Source of the DNA: DATKCN01 sp035513175
GTDB lineage: Bacteria; Chloroflexota; Chloroflexia; Thermomicrobiales; CFX8
Assembly: GCA_035513175.1 (NCBI GenBank)
Contig: DATKCN010000201.1
Span: forward strand, 1 to 29,367
Direction of reading: 5' to 3'
DNA length: 29,367 nucleotides
Position 1 is the first letter of the stretch. Every line of letters begins with the position of its first letter. Positions 16,865-23,728 of this stretch are shown piece by piece. Position numbers and translations under genes: made by a program. The notes under the pieces are model-generated. The model was not told the DNA's origin, searched no databases, and was given only the letters and a program-made list of their open reading frames with translations.

Positions 16865-18190
16865 TCAGCGAGGGGGGCGTGGGCCGCGCGCGCGCCGGAT
16901 CGAGTACACGCCGAGCCCGAGCCCGCCCAGCCCAACCACGCCGGTGAATGAGAGGACCGCGATCTTGTCCGTGCGTGTAAATGACGTCTCGTCGGCGGTC
17001 TGGTTGCTGTTGCGAACCTCCGTGGGTGCGTCGCCCCCGTAGTCCAGTGACTGCTTCCATTGCGCGTCGAGCTCGTCGATCGAGATGCCGAGCGCGCGCT
17101 GCGCCGCCTCATCGTAGGAGGCGTCGTCACGGAAGGCGGCGATGAGGTCAGCCATGGCGGCGTCGCCGTATTGCTCCACGATGAAGGACACGATCGACCA
17201 GCTCTCGGCGTATGACAGCAGCGCCTGATCGGGATCGAGCGGGAAGCTGGAGTTGAGGGCGCGCACCGGGATCAGGCGACCGTCACGCACGGCTCGCTCC
17301 AGGAGCTCCTCGAAGCGGGTCTCAGTCGTCTCCTGAAGCAGGACGGCCAGACCCTCGTCAAGCCAGTTCGGAGGCGAGTTGTATGGGTTCCAGGTCGCCT
17401 GATTGAGCATCAGGTGGCTGACCTCGTGGGGGATCATGCGCCGCACCTCGCGCTGCGCGCCGGCCCCTGGCTCAACGACGGCGAAGATCAGGTTCAGTCC
17501 CGGATAGGCCTGGCCACCGATCCACTCGGCGGAGTTCGGCGGCAGTGAGCGGGCGAAGTCACCGTCGTCGCCGTAGATCATGATCCGGATCGGGCGGTCC
17601 CCGACGACGCCGAAGCGGTCGCGCATGCGGTCGATCGTGCGGTTGGCCGTTCCGATTATGTCGTCCGCGAAGGCGTCGTTGCCGCTGTACCAGAACAGGG
17701 TGACCGGCCCCGAGGCGCGCGTGTTCCAATCGTGCCGCTCGTCCATGTACAGGAACGACTGGCGCGGAGATTCGCTGACGTGTCCGGCGGCGTTCGTCAC
17801 ACGCCAAAAATAGATGATGTCGACGCCTGGCGGGTGATAGTTGATCGACATGTCGATCTCATGCTCGAGCGTCACTCTCAGCCCCGGATCGACGTGCGGG
17901 GCGGAGACGGACAGCGACGGGCTGCCGTCCGATGCCCAGAACAGCTCGGCTGACTGGATCTCGACGGGCGACTCCACGTCGAGACGAAACGCGATCCACT
18001 CCGGGAAGCCGGCCGTGACCGACGCCTCGTGAAACGTCGCGTCGATGCCAGTCGCGGACGCGGACGGGGTTCCCGGCAGGGCGATCGATGGCAGCACGAG
18101 CAGCGCGAGCAGCAGGACCGCCAGCATGAAACCGTTGCCTGATGGCCGGTGGAACCGCCTAGCCAGCGCTCGCGGCCTGCTCTGACGCAC
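16865..18190 (-). CDS. Membrane-anchored gluzincin metallopeptidase (peptidase MA-like)
   Basis: This 441-aa protein is predicted to be extracytoplasmic. A basic N-terminus (MRQSRPRALARRFHR) and hydrophobic core (MLAVLLLALLVLPSIAL) form a signal peptide or anchor, with a possible cleavage near ASA. The zinc site HEVSH (within MIPHEVSHLMLNQ) is followed 18-25 residues later by WLDEGLAVL, whose Glu is the third ligand; this is the gluzincin/peptidase-MA pattern. A second membrane helix (VLSFTGVVGLGGLGLGVYSI) and a basic tail close the protein. The GTG at 18190 lies inside the 3' end of prfB with GGAGG 6 nt upstream, overlapping prfB by 32 nt, so expression is coupled. Substrate unknown. Confidence 0.82.
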   Translation of the reverse strand: MRQSRPRALARRFHRPSGNGFMLAVLLLALLVLPSIALPGTPSASATGIDATFHEASVTAGFPEWIAFRLDVESPVEIQSAELFWASDGSPSLSVSAPHVDPGLRVTLEHEIDMSINYHPPGVDIIYFWRVTNAAGHVSESPRQSFLYMDERHDWNTRASGPVTLFWYSGNDAFADDIIGTANRTIDRMRDRFGVVGDRPIRIMIYGDDGDFARSLPPNSAEWIGGQAYPGLNLIFAVVEPGAGAQREVRRMIPHEVSHLMLNQATWNPYNSPPNWLDEGLAVLLQETTETRFEELLERAVRDGRLIPVRALNSSFPLDPDQALLSYAESWSIVSFIVEQYGDAAMADLIAAFRDDASYDEAAQRALGISIDELDAQWKQSLDYGGDAPTEVRNSNQTADETSFTRTDKIAVLSFTGVVGLGGLGLGVYSIRRARGPRPPR

Positions 18191-19287
18191 CCTGTTCCTC
18201 CAGCAATTGATGCAGGTACGAATCGATCAATGGATCGATGTCTCCGTCCAGCACAGCCTGGACGTTCGAGGTGGAGAAATCGGTGCGGTGATCGGTGACC
18301 ATTGTATATGGTTGCAGCACGTAGGAGCGGATGCGGCTGCCCCAGCCCTCGCTGACGTGATCCCCCTTTATTCGCGAGCGTTCCGCCTCCTGCTCGCGCA
18401 GCTTCAGCTCGGTCAGCTTTCCGCGCAGAATCTTCATCGCGCTCTCGCGGTTCTGAAGCTGGGAGCGCTCGTCCTGACAGGTAACCACGATGCCGGTCGG
18501 GAAGTGCGTGATGCGGATGGCCGAGCTGGTTTTGTTGACGTGCTGCCCGCCCGCGCCGGACGCGCGGTAGGCGTCGACGCGAATGTCATCGTCGCGAATC
18601 TCAATCTCACCGTCGTCCTCGACCTCCGGCAGCACCTCGACGAGGGAGAAGGCGGTGTGGCGCCGGTGCGCTGCGTCAAATGGCGACAGCCGCACCAGCC
18701 GGTGGGTGCCGCCTTCGCTCTTGGTGTAGCCGTAGGCAAAGGGGCCGCGAATCTCGATCGTCGCGCTCTTGATGCCAGCCTCCTCGGCTTCGGTCCAGTC
18801 GAGGATCTGGGTCTGGAAGCCGCGGCGCTCCGCCCAGCGCAGGTACATGCGCGCCAGCATCTCGGCCCAGTCCTGCGCGTCGACGCCGCCGGTGCCGGCG
18901 TGCACGGAGACGAGCGCGTCATGATCGTCGTAACGCCCATTCAGCAGCAGCTGAATCTCGATGGCGTCGAGCTGGGCGCCGAGCGCGGTCGTCTGCTGGC
19001 GGATTTCGGCCAGCATCTGCTCGTCGTCACCGGCAATCTCGTTCAGCTCCAGCAGATCGTTGACCTGCTGGTCCATCTGCCCCCAGGAATCCACCTGTCC
19101 ACGCAGATTGGTGATCTGCCGCATCACGCGCTGGGCGGTCCGCGGGTCGTCCCAGAAGCCTGGCTCACCGGCGGCGGCGTCAAGCTCGCCTATGTCGCGG
19201 CGTTTCCCCGCCAGGTCAAAGACGCACCCCGATCTGATCGAGGCGCTGGCGAATTCCCGCGAGCGTGTCCTGAATCGTCTGTTCCAT
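18159..19287 (-). CDS. prfB: Peptide chain release factor 2 (programmed +1 frameshift)
   Basis: RF2 reads UGA and UAA and triggers peptide release. The first 23 codons (ATG at 19287, with GGAGG 5 nt upstream) end at an in-frame TGA at 19218-19216. Skipping the T at 19218 joins them to the main frame and gives a complete protein of about 375 aa. The junction region continues DLAGKRRDIGELDAAA, then EPGFWDDPRTAQRVM, the typical RF2 N-terminus. The anticodon-like tripeptide SPF (VRLSPFDAAHRR) marks RF2 rather than RF1, and the catalytic GGQ is in SGAGGQHVNKT. If read without the frameshift, only a truncated protein starting near 19127 would be annotated. The 3' end overlaps the peptidase gene. 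Confidence 0.95.
19215..19230 (-). promoter_or_regulatory. RF2 autoregulatory frameshift site
   Basis: On the minus strand the order is GGGGTG, three bases (CGT), then CTTTGAC. CTT at 19221-19219 is the slippery codon, TGA at 19218-19216 the zero-frame stop, and the Shine-Dalgarno-like GGGGTG sits at the same 3-nt distance as in E. coli. Low RF2 lets the ribosome pause at TGA and shift +1. Confidence 0.95.
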
Positions 19288-19386
19288 GCAGTCCTCCACG
19301 GCGCTGTCGTGTGAATGTCACGGCAACCAGCGCGCCGTGAGGTTGACTCGCTGCGTTGATGCGCCGCTGCCGCTTTACGGACACGA

Positions 19387-19395
19387 AGTGTAGCA
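19387..19395 (-). promoter_or_regulatory. Extended -10 promoter candidate for prfB
   Basis: TGCTACACT on the minus strand is an extended -10 (TACACT matches four of six) about 100 nt before the prfB start. No recognisable -35 lies at the normal distance. Confidence 0.35.
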
Positions 19396-19492
19396 GAGCA
19401 TAGATTCTAATTGGCCAGCGCAAACACACCGCGAAATTCGTGGCGATCGACTGCGAGGGGCCGGCCCGATCCAGTAGCCTCCAGCGGCGGCT

Positions 19493-20353
19493 TCAGGCGC
19501 GCCCGAAGAATTCCTGAATCCACTGCTCGTGTGATGTCGGCGGAACATCGAACGTCCGCGCCGTGTCGTGCATGTCGATCGGCGAGTCGAACATCTCGAA
19601 CGATGTCATCAGCCCGCTCACGACATCAGGGAGGTCAGGCAGAGTCTGGCCGACAGGAATGTTCTCGACGGGGATCGAGTCATTGGACATGCGCTCGGTC
19701 GTGGCGATGATGTCCCGCCACGACACGGCCTCGGGGCCGCCCAGCACGAGCGTCTGATTGCGCGCTGCCGGGTTCGACACGGCCGCGACCGCGTATCGAG
19801 CGACGTCATTCATCGCGATGAAGGAATGCTTCCTCTGACCCTCGCCGATGAGCAGGACCGGTTGCTGCTGCTGGAGCCGCATGGCAACGATCATCGGGAA
19901 CCAGATGTCGAGATAGACGTTCGGCTCAAGGATCGTGTGATCCATGCCGCTTGCCCGGAGCTGCGACTCAGCCGCTCCCTTCGCGCTGAGAAATGGGACC
20001 GGGCTGTCTGGATCGGCGCCGAGCGCAGAGACAAATATGAAATGTCTCACCCCCGCCTGTTCGGCTGCTTCGATGAGCGCCCTGTTCCCCTGCAGGTCGA
20101 CGCTCTCGACCGTGTCGTCGCCTCCCCTGGCAGCCGAATTCGCTGTCGTGATGACTGTATCGACCCCCTGGCAGGCAGGCGAGAGTGTTTCAGGAGCTTT
20201 CAGGTCGGCGAACACGGTCGTCGCGCCCGCATCGACGAGCGGCTGGAAGTTGGACTGAGGACGCACCAAGACGCGCACGTTGTGGCCATCGGCCAGGAGT
20301 CTGTGCACGATCGTGCTTCCCAGCAGTCCGGTCGCTCCAACGACGAGAATCAT
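19493..20353 (-). CDS. NmrA-like NAD(P)-binding protein (atypical SDR)
   Basis: This 286-aa atypical short-chain dehydrogenase opens with ILVVGATGLLGSTIVHRLLADGHNVRVLVRPQ. The GATGLLG motif and an Arg after beta-2 suggest NADP. TANSAARGGDDTVESVDLQG and HFIFVSALGAD follow as in NmrA/complex-I 39-kDa-like proteins. The usual SDR Tyr-x3-Lys pair is not obvious, so it may be a redox sensor or a reductase of unknown substrate. The ATG at 20353 has AAGGAG 7 nt upstream; an upstream in-frame extension to 20407 is Arg-rich and lacks a ribosome-binding site. It is divergent from the MFS gene, with about 250 bp between them and no clear promoter pair. Confidence 0.85.
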   Translation of the reverse strand: MILVVGATGLLGSTIVHRLLADGHNVRVLVRPQSNFQPLVDAGATTVFADLKAPETLSPACQGVDTVITTANSAARGGDDTVESVDLQGNRALIEAAEQAGVRHFIFVSALGADPDSPVPFLSAKGAAESQLRASGMDHTILEPNVYLDIWFPMIVAMRLQQQQPVLLIGEGQRKHSFIAMNDVARYAVAAVSNPAARNQTLVLGGPEAVSWRDIIATTERMSNDSIPVENIPVGQTLPDLPDVVSGLMTSFEMFDSPIDMHDTARTFDVPPTSHEQWIQEFFGRA

Positions 20354-20605
20354 GGCGCGTCTCCTTCTCAGCGACCTCGGACGCGCGATGCGGCACACCC
20401 GTCGCATCCGACGCGACGCTGCGTGATCGTAGCGCGGTCGACGCGCACATACTCGCAGACGGCACGGGTTGGCGCAAGCGCCTGCCGGCGGCTGTCATTC
20501 GTCCCCGACTCCGCGGCTCGTCGCTGGCGTCACGCGCTGGAGGCGACTATCATCCTGCGGTTCGCAGGACGGGCGATGGAGGGTTGACTTGGGTGAAGGT
20601 CGGGC

Positions 20606-21799
20606 ATGATTCGGGACGTCGTTCGAAATCGGGCGCTGATGACCTTCATGATGGGGCACTTCACCGTCGACATGTTCGGCGGGCTGATGCCGGTCCTCTA
20701 TCCACTGATGGCGACGCAATTCGAGCTGGACAACAAGTCAGTCGGGTTTATCGCGTTGGCCTATACGGGATCGTCCTCGCTGAGCCAGCCGCTGTTCGGG
20801 TACCTTTCCGACCGCTTCGGTAGCCGCTACTTTGCGGTAATGAGCATGATCTGGTCGGCGACGATGGTCGGCCTGGCCGGGCTGTCGCCGAACTACGGCT
20901 TCCTGATCTTCGCGGCCACCATGGCGGGGCTGGGCTCAGGGGCATACCACCCACAGGGCGCTTCGAACGCGGCTGCCGTCGCCGGGGACATGCAGCGCAA
21001 CACCGCCATGTCGGTCTATACAGTCGGCGGCACGAGTGGCTATGCCCTTGGCCCGCTGCTCGGCGCGCTGGTGTTCGCCGGATTCGGCTCGGCAGGCACC
21101 CTGGCGGTCGCCCCCGTCGGCGTCATCATCGCCATGATGATGCTTCGCGAGTTCCGGGCCCGCGGGCTCGGGCTCGTTAAGCACGAGGCGGCGCAACGGG
21201 CGGAGCAGGTCCACATCGACTGGCGTCCGCTCGCGCCGGTGATGGCCATCGTGATGATCCGCTCGTGGGTCTTTCTGTCCGTTGTCTCGTTCATCCCGCT
21301 CTGGTTCCGCGATCAGGGCTACGGCTCGCCGTTCTACAGCACGCTGACGGCGCTGGTAATCGGAGGCGGGGCGCTGGGCACGCTGGCCGGTGGCGTGCTG
21401 GCCGACCGTCTGGGTGAACGGGCGGTTATCGGCTCCTCTCTGATCGTCTCCCTGCCGTTCCTGATAGTGTTTGCACTCTTTCCTGGACCCCTGTCGCTGG
21501 CGGTCGGGCCGCTGTTCGGCTTCTTCGCCGACATGAGCATCTCGGTCACGCTGGTGATCGCGCAACGGCTGCTGCCGGGCCGCGTCGGCGTCGCGTCGGG
21601 CGTGATTCTGGGCATGGGCTTTGTGACCGGCGGCATCGGCGTACCGGTCACGGGCGCGATTGCCGACAGCATCGGCACCGGCCCGGCGATACTGGTGACT
21701 TCGTCACTGCTGGCCGTCGCGGCGGCGGTGGCGATGCTCATCCCGCGCGGCGCGATGCGCAATCCCCGCTCGCGCCCGGCACGATTGGCTGACATATGA
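20606..21799 (+). CDS. MFS transporter, fosmidomycin-resistance (Fsr)-like
   Basis: This 397-aa major facilitator protein has about 12 hydrophobic segments. A GYLSDRFGSRY loop sits between helices 2 and 3 (MFS motif A), and its counterpart GGVLADRLGERAVIG lies in the second half. The segment GLGSGAYHPQGASNAA resembles the G-L-G-S-x-x-x-H-P-x-x-x pattern of Fsr-type efflux proteins. The export substrate here is unknown; Fsr exports the IspC inhibitor fosmidomycin in E. coli. The ATG has AAGG 6 nt upstream. Its stop overlaps the next gene (ATGA), so the two are coupled. Confidence 0.88.
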   Translation: MIRDVVRNRALMTFMMGHFTVDMFGGLMPVLYPLMATQFELDNKSVGFIALAYTGSSSLSQPLFGYLSDRFGSRYFAVMSMIWSATMVGLAGLSPNYGFLIFAATMAGLGSGAYHPQGASNAAAVAGDMQRNTAMSVYTVGGTSGYALGPLLGALVFAGFGSAGTLAVAPVGVIIAMMMLREFRARGLGLVKHEAAQRAEQVHIDWRPLAPVMAIVMIRSWVFLSVVSFIPLWFRDQGYGSPFYSTLTALVIGGGALGTLAGGVLADRLGERAVIGSSLIVSLPFLIVFALFPGPLSLAVGPLFGFFADMSISVTLVIAQRLLPGRVGVASGVILGMGFVTGGIGVPVTGAIADSIGTGPAILVTSSLLAVAAAVAMLIPRGAMRNPRSRPARLADI

Positions 21800-22137
21800 A
21801 ATTCGGACGGGTCGAGGGGCTGTGCGTACAGATCGAGGGCGACGACGGTCCCTTCGTGCGCGTCACCGTCTACATCGAAACCGACATGGGCATCGACATC
21901 GTGCGTGAGATCGAAGTCGAGCCGGAGGCGCTGGACGGTCAGCCCGACCTCTACTGGGAAGCGGACCAGTGGACGCAAGACACGATCGCCAACGTGCTCG
22001 TCCCCCGCGGCTGGGAGCTGCTGGGCGCGACTGACCCGCCAAGCCGCGATCCTGGCGAGGTGCCGCGTTCGCCGCGCTACGCGCTGCGGACGACGATGTG
22101 GGTGCCGCCGCCTGGTTGGGATGATGACGAGGGTTGA
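21796..22137 (+). CDS. Small protein of unknown function coupled to the MFS gene
   Basis: This 113-aa acidic protein is not one I recognise. It has alternating beta-like segments (GLCVQIEGDD, then VRVTVYIETDMGIDIVREIEVEP) followed by a Trp/Pro-rich C-terminal part (LVPRGWELLG, then TMWVPPPGWDDDEG). It has no signal peptide or membrane helix. Its ATG overlaps the MFS stop codon (ATGA). The overlap and its coding-like composition support a real gene. It ends 3 nt before the stop of the convergent PIN gene. Confidence 0.65.
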   Translation: MKFGRVEGLCVQIEGDDGPFVRVTVYIETDMGIDIVREIEVEPEALDGQPDLYWEADQWTQDTIANVLVPRGWELLGATDPPSRDPGEVPRSPRYALRTTMWVPPPGWDDDEG

Positions 22138-22140
22138 TTC

Positions 22141-22662
22141 CTACGACTGGTCGCGCACGAGGATGACGTGCAGACCGTCGACACGACCGAATCCCAGGTC
22201 GCATGTGATGAAGTTTCGTATACCGATCATCTGTGCGGTCGCCACGTGAACAGCGTCTATCGACCAAAGTCGGTAATGCGCCATGATGGGCACGCTGTGC
22301 TGCCAGATTTCCGTCGTTACTGGCAGTTCATACACCTCGGCAAACGTTGCAAGCAGCGTCTCGAATGCTTCGATGCCCTGGACCATCCATCGATGGCGAA
22401 TCAAGAAGTCGTGCTCCCAGCGGTCTAGAATGTACCGAGCGCGGACGTCGGCTGGGAGGCGCGCAGGGTTGGCGCCCATCCGGAAGAGTGCCTGAGTGAC
22501 TTCAACGCGAAGAAAAGAGGAGAAGTAGACGGAGCGCCGAGTGCTTACAAGCCGGAGCCATTCCTGGTGGGCGGCAATCGAATGGTGGCTACCATTCACC
22601 GCTGCGGCAACAACAAATCTCGTATCGAGATATGAATCTGACTCAACGTCGATCGATCTCAT
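22141..22662 (-). CDS. PIN-domain protein (VapC-like toxin)
   Basis: This 173-aa PIN-fold protein is probably a VapC-type endoribonuclease. Acidic positions typical of the fold are visible: D near residue 13 (YLDTRFVVAAAV), E in FLRVEVTQALFR, D in WSIDAVHVATA and D near the end (NFITCDLGFGRV). VapC toxins are usually 120-145 aa, so this one is on the long side. Its ATG overlaps the stop of the upstream small gene (ATGA), the arrangement expected for an antitoxin-toxin pair. On the plus strand side it converges with the gene ending at 22137. Confidence 0.85.
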   Translation of the reverse strand: MRSIDVESDSYLDTRFVVAAAVNGSHHSIAAHQEWLRLVSTRRSVYFSSFLRVEVTQALFRMGANPARLPADVRARYILDRWEHDFLIRHRWMVQGIEAFETLLATFAEVYELPVTTEIWQHSVPIMAHYRLWSIDAVHVATAQMIGIRNFITCDLGFGRVDGLHVILVRDQS

Positions 22663-22982
22663 CAGCGACAGAAGACGTGCGAGTCTTCCGGATCGTCGTC
22701 GTCGGTTAGCTCGCTTGGCTCCACGGGAAACGCAACCCGAAGGGTAGGTTTGTACAACAATCCAGACGCCGGGTCTGGGTTCCGATAGTACCGCACCGCA
22801 GGATCATTCCGCAGTGCCTCGCGGCGCGCCTCATCAATTGGCGGCGCAAAGCCGTCATCATCGAGCACTGGCATGTCGAATTGTTGTCGCTTGAGGCTCA
22901 ATGTAGTCGCCTGCCACGCATGCGCGAATCCGTACCCACGTAAGCGTAACAGAAGACCACGGCGTCGAGATGGAGCAGCCAT
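22662..22982 (-). CDS. Small protein upstream of the PIN toxin, candidate antitoxin
   Basis: This open frame of up to 106 aa ends by overlapping the PIN gene (ATGA). By position it is the candidate antitoxin, but I see no ribbon-helix-helix, AbrB, Phd or HTH motif. The convincing part starts around residue 28-37 (LSLKRQQFDMPVLDDDGF), contains PPIDEARREALRND and YYRNPDP, and ends in a very acidic tail (ELTDDDDPEDSHVF). The ATG at 22982 directly follows the coaE stop with no gap but gives an Arg-rich start; a TTG at residue 28 or the ATG at 22874 would give products of 79 or 70 aa. A function as antitoxin is inferred from position only. Confidence 0.55.
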   Translation of the reverse strand: MAAPSRRRGLLLRLRGYGFAHAWQATTLSLKRQQFDMPVLDDDGFAPPIDEARREALRNDPAVRYYRNPDPASGLLYKPTLRVAFPVEPSELTDDDDPEDSHVFCR

Positions 22983-23582
22983 TCATCCGGCCCCGACAAG
23001 ACGTCGCCAAGCTTCTTGCACTTGCCGCTCCAGATCGCCGAGTGAACCTGAGTTGTCGAGCACGAGATCGGCCCGCGCGACCTTCTCCGACTGCGGCGGC
23101 TGGGCATCGATGCGACGCTCGGCTTCTGCGCGGTCGACCTTGTTGCGGGCGATGATACGCGCAATCTGCACCTCGCGGGGACTGGTGACGACCCAGACCT
23201 CGTCGCATTCCTCCGCCATGCCAGACTCGAACAACTTGATGGCGTCGAGGATCAGGACGTCTGGACCCGGCTGGTTGATCGCCTCTCGCTTGCGGGCCAA
23301 CACGGTTGGCCAGACGATCTCCTCGAGCCGTTGGAGCATGACAGGGTCGGAGAAGACGACTTTGCCAAGCTCGGGACGGTTGATGCTGCCATCTGAATTA
23401 ACGGCCTGCTCGCCGAACGCGGCGCGGATCTCACCGGCCAGCGGCGAGCCCGGCCCCATCAGCTGGTGCGCGATGGCGTCGCCGTCGATCGCCTCGGCGC
23501 CAAGCTCTTCGAGCATGCGCACGACGGTCGACTTGCCGGTCGCGATGTTGCCGGTCAGACCGATGACGTGCTTGCGGCGCAC
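22983..23582 (-). CDS. coaE: Dephospho-CoA kinase
   Basis: CoaE phosphorylates dephospho-CoA, the last step of coenzyme A synthesis. The 199-aa protein starts with the Walker A loop VIGLTGNIATGKSTVVRML, then has DGDAIAHQLMGPGSP (the DAD-like substrate motif), the lid region with KREAINQPGPDVLILDAIKLFESG and VWVVTSPREVQIARI, and ends with the NSGSLGDLERQV motif. The GTG at 23582 has GGAGG 7 nt upstream. That ribosome-binding site belongs to a G-rich palindromic element (23584-23728) that fills the gap to the ABC-F gene. Confidence 0.96.
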   Translation of the reverse strand: MRRKHVIGLTGNIATGKSTVVRMLEELGAEAIDGDAIAHQLMGPGSPLAGEIRAAFGEQAVNSDGSINRPELGKVVFSDPVMLQRLEEIVWPTVLARKREAINQPGPDVLILDAIKLFESGMAEECDEVWVVTSPREVQIARIIARNKVDRAEAERRIDAQPPQSEKVARADLVLDNSGSLGDLERQVQEAWRRLVGAG

Positions 23583-23583
23583 C

Positions 23584-23728
23584 GGGACCCCTCCCCCCGC
23601 CCCCTCCCCGAAGCGGAGAGGGGGAGCTTGTTGTGACAGCCGTGCTGCCGTCTACGACAATCCCACAATCCACAATCTCCCCCTTCAAGTGCTGCCGCAC
23701 CCTCGCAGGGAAGGGGGCAGGGGGGTTA
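23584..23728. repeat. C/G-rich palindromic element between the ABC-F gene and coaE
   Basis: The element has imperfect terminal inverted repeats: GACCCCTCCCCCCGCCCCCT at the left, and GACCTAACCCCCCTGCCCCC as the reverse complement of the right end. Each arm is itself a hairpin. CCCCCTCCCCG (23600-23610) pairs with CGGAGAGGGGG (23614-23624) at 10 of 11 positions, and CCCCCTT/AAGGGGG closes the right arm around CCCT-CGC-AGGG. GGGGGAG (23620-23626) also matches CTCCCCC (23677-23683). It supplies the TAA of the ABC-F gene and the ribosome-binding site of coaE. Related C/G-rich arms occur at 28005-28152. Confidence 0.7.

Noticed and set aside
18207..19340. 377-aa open frame on the plus strand
   Set aside because: Antisense to prfB, whose GGQ and SPF motifs and frameshift site are intact. 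The antisense product has no recognisable fold.
19568..20587. 339-aa open frame on the plus strand
   Set aside because: Antisense to the NmrA-like gene; His/Arg/Asp-rich composition typical of antisense readings in GC-rich DNA.
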